Assembly (NCBI RefSeq): GCF_026262505.1
Contig: NC_067203.1
Coordinates: 10,168,001 to 10,232,000 of the forward strand
DNA: 64,000 nucleotides
Source: Trichomonas vaginalis G3
Lineage: Eukaryota > Parabasalia > Trichomonadida > Trichomonadidae
Direction: 5' to 3'
Under the pieces are notes generated by a model. That model had not been told where the DNA came from and did not search any database. It saw nothing but the letters and a program-made list of their open reading frames with translations. The stretch's first letter is position 1; every line of letters starts with the position of its first letter. Below, piece by piece: positions 10,371-21,261 of the stretch. Made by a program: the position numbers and the translations under genes.

Positions 10371-10646
10371 TTTTCCACTTGAATATTATATGCTTTTTTA
10401 AATAATAAAAGAAAATATTTAATTTCTTAATTTTTTTTTGAATTGAGATATCATATCAACAAAAAAAAGACTCTTGATTAGACTCATTTTGAATAGTTTT
10501 AAGTTTAGAAAAGGAAATATAAAAAACATTTATAAAAAGATTGAATTTGTATATTTATTACGCTTTTCTGACATTATAGATATATTTTTATTGAACAAAA
10601 ATAATAAAAATCAATAACAAAATGAGAAAAATAAAATTAAATCGAA
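10371..10646. other. Convergent spacer between PCNA and RasGEF
   Basis: AT-rich 3' flank of two convergent genes; nothing else seen. Confidence 0.4.
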
Positions 10647-12506
10647 TTAAGCCTTTTGATCTTTGAGTTCCGCATTTGGATCAGCAGGTTCGACATCAAT
10701 TGAAAGTTCTTCAAGAGATTCTCCTTCCATATATTCCAAATTCATCAATTTTTGCTGAACTTGCTCAATAGGAAGCAAAACGTATTTCCTTCTTGCGAAA
10801 CTTTCGATTTGTTTCATAAATTCGAATGTTCTTCCGCATCTCTTCATGTTAATTAATCCATTTGTTGTCAAAGACTCAATAGCTTCATTAACTTTGAAGA
10901 GGAATGAAAGCAATGGCGGTAAGTGTGGTAAAGCTGGTTGTCCGGAGTTGATTGCCTCTTTATGAGCTTGAAGCAACTGATGATAAGCTCCAGAAGGGCT
11001 TCCAAGGTCTTCAAGCTCCTTCAGGAATGGAACATCATCGGGGCGAAGCAATTTCTTATGCCTCTGCAGGCGGAATATCGCGCTGCTATTGAATCCTAAG
11101 TGGATGGCAAAAAGTGAAAAGTAATTTCGTAAAGCTTTCAATTCTCTCATCGTGTCTATCAAAAATTTCATTTTGTTGAGACGAGCTTGGAGTGATGGTT
11201 CTGTGAGAATTGCAGTTGGAACCCAAGCAGAAATGATGTTAAACTGGTTTGTAAGCGCAACAATGTTTGGAGAACGATGTTTAGATCTTTCGCTCGCCCA
11301 GGCGCCGTCGATCAATTCTGTACGCTGGATCTGATAATACTTAGAGCAGGCGTATACTGTAAGCTGTCTAGCAAATTCTTTTGGAGGAATATCGAATAAA
11401 GAGAAATTTCCAGTCCAAAGCTCTGTGCAAGTACCAAGCTCGACGGATGGTGCTGATGAGTAATCAATCGTAGTTTCAGATCTGCGTGGTTTGAAGAGTT
11501 GGGCTAAATAACTTGAATAATTCTGGAATTTAGCTTCAGCAAATGCTTTTGCGGCATCTTTGACAGGTTGTTCAATGAATTCACTGGCCTCTTGTGACCA
11601 ATGTGTAAATAACTTAAAGGTAAGGGACTTAGATCTTTCTCGGGTTTCGTCTCCTTCGTTTAATGCAATTTCGTATCGCTCTTTGATTTTTGTGAAGAAA
11701 ATCTTTGAAGTTGTGAAGGAACGATATGTTAAGCAAACTTGCTGCATGAGTTCTCGATATGGATCCTTTGTTTCAGAGGTAAGTAACCAAATCAGCTGGT
11801 TAAGAGAAGCGGATTCGATTTTTGTATGCGTTTCATCATATTTGATGAATCTTTCATCACCAATTTGTTCATTTGATAAAGGTGTTGTATCTTCTGCAAT
11901 GAATGGGATACCGCCGATAACATTGGATATTTCCTGATCAATAAGCTTCTGCGGATCTTGGTATTTTGCTGGAGAAGGAAGAGATAATTCCCAAAATCTT
12001 TCAGCATGGGAAATTCCGCGTTGAATTAGTAATGTTAGCTGAGAGCGTAAGAGATGGGCTGGAATGTTTATAGGCTGTGACCACTCTTCGTGGAGCGATG
12101 CTTGAGATTTGATCAATCCAAAAGTTCTGAAATGTTGAGAAATAAGAGCAAGAAGCAAATCTTGGCTTGCTAAACGATTTATTGGGAGATATAAACGAGC
12201 AAATTCTACGGCTCTAGGAATCGGATCAACTCTTTCTATAAAATCTTTTGCATCTTTATTTTCATTCAAGAACCTACTATACCAATCGGATCGATCTTGA
12301 CCATCTTCGATGAAATAATTCTTTCGGAGCATATCAAACTCTGAGCTGATAGTAAGAGCATCTTTTTCTAGATTTTGCGAAATTGCCTCCTCTTCATGAA
12401 ATGTATTTGCTAAAATTGATGACTCTTCAAAAGAACTTCTTGTCCTCGACCTATTTTTTGTTTTACTTTCTACAGCAAGAATAGAATTAACAGGTAAAGA
12501 AGTCAT
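10647..12506 (-). CDS. Ras guanine-nucleotide exchange factor (RasGEF_N plus CDC25 domain), 619 aa
   Basis: Predicted to load GTP on a Ras-family GTPase. A RasGEF_N-like segment near residues 225-290 contains SLNQLIWLLTSET. The CDC25 homology domain spans about 365-600: it opens with FDIPPKEFARQLT, continues with a conserved PNIVALTNQFN..SAWV block, an R.......I..MRELKALRNYFS helix and an AIFRLQRHKKLL helix, then the helical-hairpin region and a long helical end. The N-terminal 200 residues are Ser/charged-rich and unassigned. The C-terminus is acidic. No frame break. A RasGAP-like gene lies 22 kb away in the same window, though physical linkage need not mean anything. Confidence 0.9.
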   Translation of the reverse strand: MTSLPVNSILAVESKTKNRSRTRSSFEESSILANTFHEEEAISQNLEKDALTISSEFDMLRKNYFIEDGQDRSDWYSRFLNENKDAKDFIERVDPIPRAVEFARLYLPINRLASQDLLLALISQHFRTFGLIKSQASLHEEWSQPINIPAHLLRSQLTLLIQRGISHAERFWELSLPSPAKYQDPQKLIDQEISNVIGGIPFIAEDTTPLSNEQIGDERFIKYDETHTKIESASLNQLIWLLTSETKDPYRELMQQVCLTYRSFTTSKIFFTKIKERYEIALNEGDETRERSKSLTFKLFTHWSQEASEFIEQPVKDAAKAFAEAKFQNYSSYLAQLFKPRRSETTIDYSSAPSVELGTCTELWTGNFSLFDIPPKEFARQLTVYACSKYYQIQRTELIDGAWASERSKHRSPNIVALTNQFNIISAWVPTAILTEPSLQARLNKMKFLIDTMRELKALRNYFSLFAIHLGFNSSAIFRLQRHKKLLRPDDVPFLKELEDLGSPSGAYHQLLQAHKEAINSGQPALPHLPPLLSFLFKVNEAIESLTTNGLINMKRCGRTFEFMKQIESFARRKYVLLPIEQVQQKLMNLEYMEGESLEELSIDVEPADPNAELKDQKA

Positions 12507-12722
12507 CTAAAAAATTTTTTTTTCTGTCGATAAAAATTGTCAGAAAATCGAATTATTCTCAGATCTTCCTCAGTCTATACATAAAAATTTGCCAGAGTGG
12601 GATACGTGCACCATTAACAATATGCCAAATAAAACGCAAAAACAATTATTTAAAATAAATTTCGAAACTGATCATTATTAAATATCGAAACCGTTAATAA
12701 GGTATAGCATCAAAAGCATATG

Positions 12723-13488
12723 CTAAATGCGTAGTGTTATTTTTAAATACGTAAATTTTTCACTGGTTGAATGCAAAATAATTATTTTTGCATGTTTTTT
12801 CATTGCAATGTGAAGAACAGTTTTTTTCACATCATATGAAAGTTTGCAGTCGATTGTTTCTTTACTATTAATACTTGTTGCATAATGAAGGGAGGTGAAT
12901 CCATATATATATATCATTGATATTTGCACCCCGGTTAAAGAAGAAATTCAACTACTTCTTTGATATAAGATCTATTTATAAATAAGTCTTATGAAGGACT
13001 ATTTCACCATTGTAATATTTGTTTTTGAGATTTTTTCCATAGTAAAATAAGCTGTTTGGCTATTTCTTTAAAATTATAACGCGCTGCATAATGAAGGGTG
13101 GTTTTTCCTACTAAAATATCTCTGAAGAAAAATTTCGATCTTTATAACTCGAAAAAATCAATTGTTCCATGGGAACAACATAATTTAAGTAACGAATATT
13201 CATCAAAATAAGATTTTGATCTTTATCAAATCCTTCTCTTTCTGTGAATATGATGAATCTTTCTATGTTATTATACTTCTTTGTTCTGCAAATTGTGTCT
13301 TCTATATTAATTTTTCCGAAATCATCAGACTTGTGTAATTTCAAATTCTTTTTTAAACGGGAAGAACGAAATATTTTATTGACAAGATAATCATCAGATA
13401 TTTGTTTGGCATGAAATAAATATGAATTTGTAATAATAGGATGGAATGATATTTGAACTAAATGATTAATAATAAGTTTGTTCTTCAT
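12723..13488 (-). pseudogene. DUF3447-type ankyrin-repeat pseudogene
   Basis: The 5' part (13111-13488) encodes 125 residues that align by eye with the N-terminal region of the intact ankyrin protein at 43373-45328: SYLFHAKQI against SYLFLAKLI, then FIIFTEREGF against FISFTEREGF, then FSSEI. Downstream the reading frame is broken, and only short ankyrin-like pieces survive (for example GFTSLHYATSINSKETID within 12723-12929, and TTLHYAA-like sequence near 13090). This is a decayed copy of the same gene family, truncated and frameshifted. Expression as protein is unlikely. Confidence 0.75.
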
Positions 13489-13610
13489 TCTTTAATAAAA
13501 ATGTATACATTAAATATTATGAAAATATTTTATAATTTTAATAAAAAATTGTTTTTACTTATTAAAAGAAGTTTAAAAGTATTTCCATTTTGCAGATGAA
13601 TGCTATTGAA

Positions 13611-13823
13611 TTATACGAGGTTTGCAAATTGAATGTCGGCATCACTTGTGTCTGTTCCTTTGGATCGGGATTTAAGAACGAAAATGACTGCAACAGCAAC
13701 TAGAACTGCAACAACTAAGATGCCAATGACGATACCAACAATAGCTCCCGTTCCAAGTTTACCTGACTTGGATTTGGAATTCTCTGGTTCTTTATCATTG
13801 TCATTATCGTCTCCTGATGAATT
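13611..13823 (-). other. Open membrane-anchor and tail frame directly behind the in-frame TAG of surface-protein paralogue 1
   Basis: Immediately after the TAG at 13824-13826, in the same frame, 70 further codons run to a TAA at 13611-13613. They encode a Ser/Asp/Asn linker, a strong transmembrane helix (GAIVGIVIGILVVAVLVAVAV) and a short basic tail (KSRSKGTDTSD) ending QFANLV. The paralogue at 17135 has the same anchor with no stop before it. So the anchor is intact here but separated from its ectodomain by one stop codon. Confidence 0.8.
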
Positions 13824-16355
13824 CTATTTGCTAGATGATGTTTCTGGTGTTCTTGGTGGAACAATTGTCGTTTGCTGTGGCATTTGAATTGGAATAGTTG
13901 TTTGTTGTGGTGTTCTGACTGGAACGATAGTCGTTTGTTGTGGAGTTCGGAATGGAATGTTGAACCATGTACCCCCTCTCATAAAGGCATCTTTGCTATA
14001 GCTATAATTCTTGTAATTAACATTTGGATCATCAAATTTGATTTGAGAGAATTCAACATAGGCATTTGGATGATAGATGATCATGCGATTGATACTTTCG
14101 ATTGAGTATGTTTCGCCTTCTTGAACAGTGACATTTCGATCTTGACCGTTATTCGTTTGAAGTCTCAATTTGATCTCGCTCACATTATGTTTCACTGTCG
14201 TTGAGAATGGATAATAAGAATAAATAATTGAGAAATTATGCCATTTGCTTGCAATATAATATCCTGGAATGTCAGATCTTAAATTGTTAAAATCTGAACC
14301 ATATCTTTGTGGATTGAACAGTCCACCTGGAACTCCATCAACTAGTATTACAACATCACATGGACCTTTTGTATTATTAACAGTAAATATGCGTCCTTCC
14401 ATTGCGGTTGTAAGATGAAAGTGATCTGTATATGCAAAAATATAGTATCTGTAATCTCGTGTGATCATAGCATAATACTTTAATGTGGCGTTTTCGTATC
14501 TTACTGCTTTAAAATCACCTTCCATCAATATTTCAATTCCTATATCATAGATTGAAGGCTTATTGGGAATTGTCACATTTTTCTTGATTGTATTTGCTGG
14601 TAATTCAGTGAGATTCTTCCATGAATATATACCGGTATGTTCTCCTTGAAAAATGAAAAGAGTTCCTGTTTTCTCTGTGAAATTAAATCCGTCTCCATCC
14701 TCATCAAAATATGTGATGGTTGATTCAACTGCTGATTCAAAAAGAATGAAACTTTTCTTTTCTGATATCGGGAATTTCATCTTGATATCGTAATCATTAG
14801 AAATCCACATTATTGTATCATACTCATACTCAGTGAGATAATAAAGATCGATTTTCAGAGATTTTGATCCAGATTCTGGCTTCAATTTCAATATAAAATC
14901 GTAACTTGGATGCATATAAATTCTTTCGGGCTTTGAACCATTTTCAAAAATGAATTCCTCTGCGTTTGGAATTACCACAAATTGTGAATTAGATACAAAG
15001 AATCCAAAGATGATAATCTTATATTTATCAGCATCAAATTCAATCTCCGTATGTTCCCTTTTGTCCACAATTACATAAGGTATAAATTCACATGGTTCGA
15101 CCTCATTTACATAATATTTATTATATTGTTTTTTATCATAATTTTTATGTAAAAGAGTGCTTCTAAAATCAGAATAATTGTCGTTTGAATTCCTTGTAAA
15201 ATTGTAGATAACAAAATTAAAGTCATCATATGACATAGAATCCATATAAATATATAATTTGGTGACTCCTACAAATTCTGATTTCTTGCCAGTATATTGA
15301 GTAAAATCATAAATTCTGGGGACGTAATTATAATTTGAATAATTCCAAAATATAGAGAAATTCATTGGATACCAAGAAGTAATTAATGCGTAACAATAAT
15401 CATGGTTAGAGCTGTAATATTTGTAAAATCTGTAATAATTGTTTTCTTTCGGATTTATAATAGCATCAATAAGTTTCGTTTGACCTGATCCATAATCAAA
15501 AATTTCAAATCTAACTAAATTCTTACCCGAATTTGACTTAAATCCTCCAGTTCTGCTAGCTTCTTGAATTGAATCAAAGTCATACCAAGAATCCCATAAT
15601 TTAATACGAATTCCATTGCTTTGATATGGGAATATCCAACAATTAAAAGGATCAATAAAAAATGATATTTCTTCTTCACCAATCAAAAATTCATATCTAC
15701 CAGGCGAATAAATCTGAATTGTATTTGAATACCAAAATTGATGTTTATCATCATATGATAATGCACAAGAATCCATCTTATAATATCCAGTAGTTTCAAC
15801 ACTCGGATCGACTTTTTCTGCAGAGAAGAAAATATTTGTTGAACCAGATATATTCATCAGAAGATATTTTTTATAACCGTTCTCATACTTCTGCCTGCAA
15901 CTAACCATTTCATCGTATGGACTACTTTGAAAATCACCTACTTTTGAATAGCCTTCAACTTCAAATCGATAATTAAATTCTGTTGAACTGAGGAAAAGAA
16001 CAAATTGATTTGGTTTTGTCCTTTGGATAGAGTTATATGTAGAATTTCCTCCATTGTATATAATTGATAGTGAATCGATGCTGTCAGCATTTAATTTTGT
16101 GATAACAAATTTTAAAACAGTTTGTCCATTTTTCGGAATGATCGTAGGACTGAATAATGAATAATTTGCTCCATATGTCATGTTTAAGTCTTGAAAGTCC
16201 TCATTGTTGATGAAAAATGCATAATATTTCGAATCTCTATAAAGATCTGTAGAAAGAACGAGTTGTGATTGCTCTGTTATTGTAAGTTCGGAGTATCCGT
16301 ACGATACAACGAATTTTGAGATAGAAAATATACACGTAACTAGTAGTGCAAGCAT
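13824..16355 (-). CDS. Secreted or single-pass surface protein, paralogue 1, 843 aa ectodomain ending at TAG
   Basis: Member of a three-gene tandem family of unknown function. It has an N-terminal signal peptide (MLALLVTCIFSISKFVVS), a long beta-rich, Tyr/Phe/Asn-rich ectodomain with many N-X-S/T sequons, a well conserved region near residues 730-790 (FSTTVKHNVSEIKLRLQTNN and following), and a Pro/Thr/Gln stalk in which TPQQTTI-type units recur four times. The frame ends SSSK-TAG; the same frame then continues through a transmembrane anchor. As read, the product would be secreted; with read-through it would be a 913-residue type I membrane protein. The ectodomain is otherwise unbroken, which argues that the gene is under selection or only recently damaged. 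Confidence 0.85.
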   Translation of the reverse strand: MLALLVTCIFSISKFVVSYGYSELTITEQSQLVLSTDLYRDSKYYAFFINNEDFQDLNMTYGANYSLFSPTIIPKNGQTVLKFVITKLNADSIDSLSIIYNGGNSTYNSIQRTKPNQFVLFLSSTEFNYRFEVEGYSKVGDFQSSPYDEMVSCRQKYENGYKKYLLMNISGSTNIFFSAEKVDPSVETTGYYKMDSCALSYDDKHQFWYSNTIQIYSPGRYEFLIGEEEISFFIDPFNCWIFPYQSNGIRIKLWDSWYDFDSIQEASRTGGFKSNSGKNLVRFEIFDYGSGQTKLIDAIINPKENNYYRFYKYYSSNHDYCYALITSWYPMNFSIFWNYSNYNYVPRIYDFTQYTGKKSEFVGVTKLYIYMDSMSYDDFNFVIYNFTRNSNDNYSDFRSTLLHKNYDKKQYNKYYVNEVEPCEFIPYVIVDKREHTEIEFDADKYKIIIFGFFVSNSQFVVIPNAEEFIFENGSKPERIYMHPSYDFILKLKPESGSKSLKIDLYYLTEYEYDTIMWISNDYDIKMKFPISEKKSFILFESAVESTITYFDEDGDGFNFTEKTGTLFIFQGEHTGIYSWKNLTELPANTIKKNVTIPNKPSIYDIGIEILMEGDFKAVRYENATLKYYAMITRDYRYYIFAYTDHFHLTTAMEGRIFTVNNTKGPCDVVILVDGVPGGLFNPQRYGSDFNNLRSDIPGYYIASKWHNFSIIYSYYPFSTTVKHNVSEIKLRLQTNNGQDRNVTVQEGETYSIESINRMIIYHPNAYVEFSQIKFDDPNVNYKNYSYSKDAFMRGGTWFNIPFRTPQQTTIVPVRTPQQTTIPIQMPQQTTIVPPRTPETSSSK

Positions 16356-17134
16356 TTTGATCGACTATGTTCTATCAAATTTTGATGTGACGAAGTATTT
16401 CTTTCAATTTTTTGAGATACCTAAATGAAGTAATTATAAATTTTTGTGAAAATATTATTGTACTTCATGAATCTATGCAATTCCTTTTTGATAGACGCCG
16501 TTAGGATCCGAAATTTTTTTTATTCTTCCTGACAATTGGGTACTAAATGAATCATAGCAATATGATTAGTTCATATTTGCTTAATATAATCAAATTATGG
16601 CTCTTTTCATTAAATCAAATCAATATTCAAAACAAAATTTCGTTTTGAAGTTATTATTATTAATCATTAATAAAATTGTGCCATAAATGAAGAATTTTCT
16701 ATACCAATGATAAAATGAATCAGAAAAAAAAAACGATAATAAATTTCTGAAGCTGTTAATTGCCAATTAAAGGAGCCTGGATGTGCATTGACAGAAAAAT
16801 CTTACAAAAATAAGCTTTTTCTGGAGAACGATTATTTCATAATTTTTAAAAATTCAAAACAGATAAATTCTGATTGAAAAATTTGTGAAGTGTTAGTTAT
16901 GGTATTAATTATTTATAAAGAATTTTATAATAAATTATGAATGGTTCTTATACACTCTATTTCGCTTCATGATAGAGTTTTCAGAAACTCGAATCTAAGT
17001 CAGATGGGTATATGTACATTCTAAATCTGAATAATGTTATCATGAGTTAATTTATTATAAAAATATTAGGAAAATGTAATTAGGTATTTTTTTTTATTTG
17101 GATTGAGTTTTGAATTGTATAATGCAAAATAGTA
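16356..17134. other. Upstream region of paralogue 1 and downstream region of paralogue 2
   Basis: Homologous by eye to the 5' flanks of the other two paralogues: each has a CAAATTTTGA block just upstream of the ATG, a CCTAAATGA or TGAAAATATTA block, and one or two copies of a GCCGTTAGGA-like motif (here near 16497). No independent gene seen. Confidence 0.5.
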
Positions 17135-20100
17135 TTATACAATGTTTGCAAATTGAATATCAATATCGCTTGCGTCGGTTCCATTGGATCGTGATTTAAG
17201 AACGAAAATGACTACAACGGCAACAATAGCTGCAACAACTAAGATACCGACGACAATACTGACAATTGCTCCTGCTCCAAGTTTACCTGAATTAGATTTA
17301 GAATTCTGATCTTCTGGTGTTTTCTCTGGATTAGACGAAGTTTGTATAGGAATAGAAATCCATGCTCCGCCGCTGAAACTTTTTTGACTATATTTGCCTT
17401 TAAAGTTAACATTTGGATCATCAAATTTGATTTGAGAGAATTCAACATAGGCATTTGGATGATAGATGATCATGCGATTGATACTTTCGATTGAGTATGT
17501 TTCGCCTTCTTGAACAGTGACATTTCGTTCTGGTCCGTTATTCGTTTGAAGTCTCAATTTGATCTCGCTCACATTATGTTTCACTGTCGTTGAGAATGGA
17601 TAATAAGAGTAAATAATTGAGATGTTGTGACTTTTACTTGTGATATAATATCCTGGATAATCTGATCTCAATGAATTGATTTCTGATCTATAATTTTGGG
17701 GATTGAAATAACTGCCTGGGAGACCAGAAACAAAGATAACTGCATCACATTGAATTTGACTACTTCGGAGTTTTAACAAACTATGATTAACTGCTTCACT
17801 TTCAATAGGAATATTATCAGTAAATGTATAAATTGAACTTTGTTTTCGATCTCTAAATAGGAGATATAAATACGTGTATTGGCTATTATCCAACCTCATT
17901 GTTTTAATATCTCCTTCAGTAAATAATTCAATTCCTTTTTCATATATTGATGCAAAGTTTGTGTTGATCCTTCGCTTGATTGTATTTGGAGGTAATTCAG
18001 TGAGATTCTTCCATGATAAAACACCAGAATGCCCACCATTGAAAACGAAAAGAATTCCTGTTTCTTCCGTGAAATTAAATCCATCTCCATCCTCATCAAA
18101 ATATGTGATGGTTGATTCAACTGCTGATCCAAAAAGAATGAAACTTCGTTTGCTAGAGATTGGGAATTTGGTACGAAATTCAAAATCATTCAAAATTACA
18201 TCAGCTGATTCATATGTTGTTCCACCTATTCTTGTGTTATTTATGATATGATAGAAATCGACTTTCAGAGATTTGTCACCAGAAATAGATTTCTTTTTCA
18301 GAACAAAATATCCATCTACAACAACATAATATTTGTTAACAGCAGATCCATTTTCTAGAACAAAATCTTCTGGATTGAAAAACACAAATATTTGTGTATC
18401 ATTAGCTGTTGCATCAGCTTTTGCAATAATGTTCTTTAATTCGCCATCGGTGAAATCTACTGTTGTTTTTGTATTATATCGGAAATACGCATAAGGTGTA
18501 ACATCATATGGTTGACCTTCTGTAACTATCTCTTTGTCTACATCACGAGGAACTTGGAAAATTCCGCTATTTAAATTGGAATAATCATCATTGGCATTTC
18601 ATGAGAAATTATAAAAAGCAAAGCCAAGTTCAGCTGAACTGAGAGTACTAATACGAAGACTAACGCATGTAACACCAATGAAATAATGATCATCTTGTAG
18701 TCTGTTTCTATCAATAGAGTCATAGATGGTAATGGTTTTATAATTTGAATAATTCCAAAACTGTGAGAAATTAATTGGGTACCAAGAATAAACTACTACC
18801 ATTGTTTCATTTATTGGATTAAGACCTTTACCTTTGTAGATACCATTTTCTTTTGGATTCAAAATTACATCGATACAACCAAATAAGGTATAATGGAATT
18901 CGAATCTAAGAACTTTTTCCCCTGATTTTGATTTAATAGCAGCGATATTAATATCAATTGCTTTATCAAAATCTGTCCAAGTACCATCTTTCTTTTGGAT
19001 CATGATATCTTTGCTTTGATGAGGAATGAGAATTTCATGAGCATTTCTCAAAAAATTATAATCATCAATATAAATTGGCTTTGCAACTTCGTCAATCAAA
19101 AATTCGAATTTACCGCCAGAACATAGATTAATAGAATCTGCATGGCTAAATACATATGAAGCATCGTATGATAAACTGCAATCATTCAACATATAATATC
19201 CTGTTGTTTCAACATCTTTATTGACTTTTTCTGCTGAAAAATAGAGAGTCTCAAGATCTTCAACTTTTATGGGTGCACCCGTATGTACGTTTATTTGAGA
19301 GGAGGAGGATTACCCTCTCAATTTTGAGGGATTCGTTAGTTTATTTTCTCGATGAATATGCAATAAAATTTGATTTTTACCTTATCAATATACTTCATAT
19401 AATATACACATGTTCATGTAAAAACTTTTTTCCAAAATCCTCATGAATTAAGGGATTTTTGAATTTTAAGAATTTTTTTCGAATTTTTTCAAAAAAAAAA
19501 TATTTTCAGAACAGCCTTAACGGCTAAGATTTAGGAACAATGTTAAGTATCAAAAAGAAAGGAGGTCTGATATAGACAACATATATCGTTGAAGGTTGAA
19601 AAAATCTCTAATATTTGAGCCCAAAATTTCAAAATTTAATTTTTTGAAAAAAGAGGCCACCCGTATGTACGTTTAGTTGAGAGGAGGAGGATTATATTTT
19701 TGAAAGGGTGAAACATTATGAATATGTTAATTATATAATAATATGTATTATTATAAAAAAGAAAAAATAAAGCACGTTAAAATTTTTCTTTCTTGATTTT
19801 TTACAAAATCTACTTAGAATTATGCAAAATATGACTAAATAATTATAAATTTCAAGTTAAATTTTAATTTTGATAAATAATTTAAATTTCAAAATATCAA
19901 GTTCAGTTCGACTATGTATGTAGTAATTTCTCAATAAAGTGCCAAAACCCTATTAAAATATATGAACATTTTCAACATTTTAATGTTTTTATTTAAAAAT
20001 TTGATGGAATATGAGCTTCAAACAATTATTCTGTAAATAAAAATAATTAAATATATGTATTTATTCGTATTACAACCGTAGTAAGTCGATTATTCCTTTC

Positions 20101-20807
20101 TTCTACTGAGATTTGAATTTGATTTCGAATTGTAAAGAGATTCAAAGGGAAAATACTAGCGGATAAAAACTACCTCCATGAAAGGGTCATAATGGAGTTA
20201 AGTTGTATTTTTTGATATTTTTTGCTTTTCGAGCCTAAATAGGTAGCCAAGATAATGCCTAAAAATAAGGTTCTAAATTCTGAAGTTTACATGATCCTCT
20301 CGTGTGCACCCTTAATAGGAGATATTTTTTGTAGCCATTATCGTAACAACCTCGAGACACATATAATGGTTCGTAGGGTTCAGATTGAAAAGACACATAT
20401 CCAGAACGCTTGAAATTAAACCGATAATAAAATTCTGTTGAACTTAGGAAAAGAACGTATTGATAATCTTTGGTGAATTTGAAAGTGTTAAATGTTCCAT
20501 CTCCTCCATTATATACAATTGATAACGAGTTAAATCTAGCTTTGTCAATCATTGTAATTACGAATTTTAAAACTGTAGGACCGTTTTTCGGAATAATTAT
20601 CGGACTGAAAGATGTTAAATTTGCACTATAAGTAAGGTTTAAGTCTTGGAAGTCTTCATTGTTGAGGAAAATAGCATTCCAATAATTTGGATAAAGGTCT
20701 TTTGAGAGTTCAAGTTGTGATTCTTTTGATATAGTAAGCTCAGAGTATCCGTACGATACAACAAATTTTGAGATAGAAAGAGAACACGTGACTAATATTG
20801 CAAGCAT
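17135..20807 (-). pseudogene. Surface protein paralogue 2, interrupted by a 1.04-kb insertion and one in-frame TGA
   Basis: The N-terminal part (20312-20807) starts with a signal peptide (MLAILVTCSLSISKFVVS) and is cut by an insertion at 19271-20311. Beyond it the same coding sequence resumes and runs to an in-frame TGA at 18599-18601, then continues in the same frame to 17135. At the TGA the paralogues read Arg (NFTRNS and NFSRSS), so an Arg codon to TGA change is the simplest explanation. The C-terminus is intact: stalk, transmembrane helix (GAIVSIVVGILVVAAIVAVVV), basic stop-transfer, tail ending QFANIV, with no TAG before the anchor. The piece from 17135 to 18385 is open for 416 codons. 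Confidence 0.85.
19271..20311. mobile_element. 1041-bp inverted-repeat insertion in surface paralogue 2
   Basis: The insert begins GGGTGCACCCG and ends CGTGTGCACCC, a terminal inverted repeat matching at 10 of 11 positions. It is flanked by TTAT on the left and TTAA on the right, suggesting a 4-bp TTAA target duplication with one diverged copy. Removing it with one TTAA keeps the host reading frame. Inside, a stretch of about 38 bp (starting CACCCGTATGTACGTTTA) occurs twice, near 19276 and 19660. There is no coding capacity, so it looks like a short non-autonomous DNA transposon. The family is not identified; a TTAA target recalls piggyBac, but the termini are not the usual piggyBac ones. Confidence 0.7.
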
Positions 20808-21261
20808 TTAAAATAGAAATTCTTTAACAAATTTTGAGAGGATGCCGTAGGAATTCAAATTTTCAGAATCATGATCGGACCAAAATCACATTTTCATGAA
20901 AATATTAATGTATTCGTTGTATATATGCGATTCACTTGAATCAAAATATAAAATTAAAAATAATAAATAATAAAATTAAAAAAGAAAAAAATGAATGATA
21001 CCAAGTATCAAGTAAATTTATTATTGAAATATCTTCATCCGATTTGATTTTTTTGAATTTTGAAGTTTTTCTAATTCGCAACTTGTTTTTTCCGAATAAT
21101 AAAGCATGCTGTATGATGCGTTGGGATAAAAACTTACAACTTGTGTATCAAATTTTTTAGTAATTTCAATATTAGATAATCAATTAGAAGAAAAATTAAA
21201 AAGTTACATATTAGTATGTTTTAATTAGATGCCGTTTTGAAATGCATAATGCAAATTTGGA
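20808..21261. other. Upstream region of paralogue 2
   Basis: Contains AAATTTTGAGAGGATGCCGTAGGAATTC-like sequence just upstream of the start, shared with the flank of paralogue 3, and a TGAAAATATTA block. No gene seen. Confidence 0.45.
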
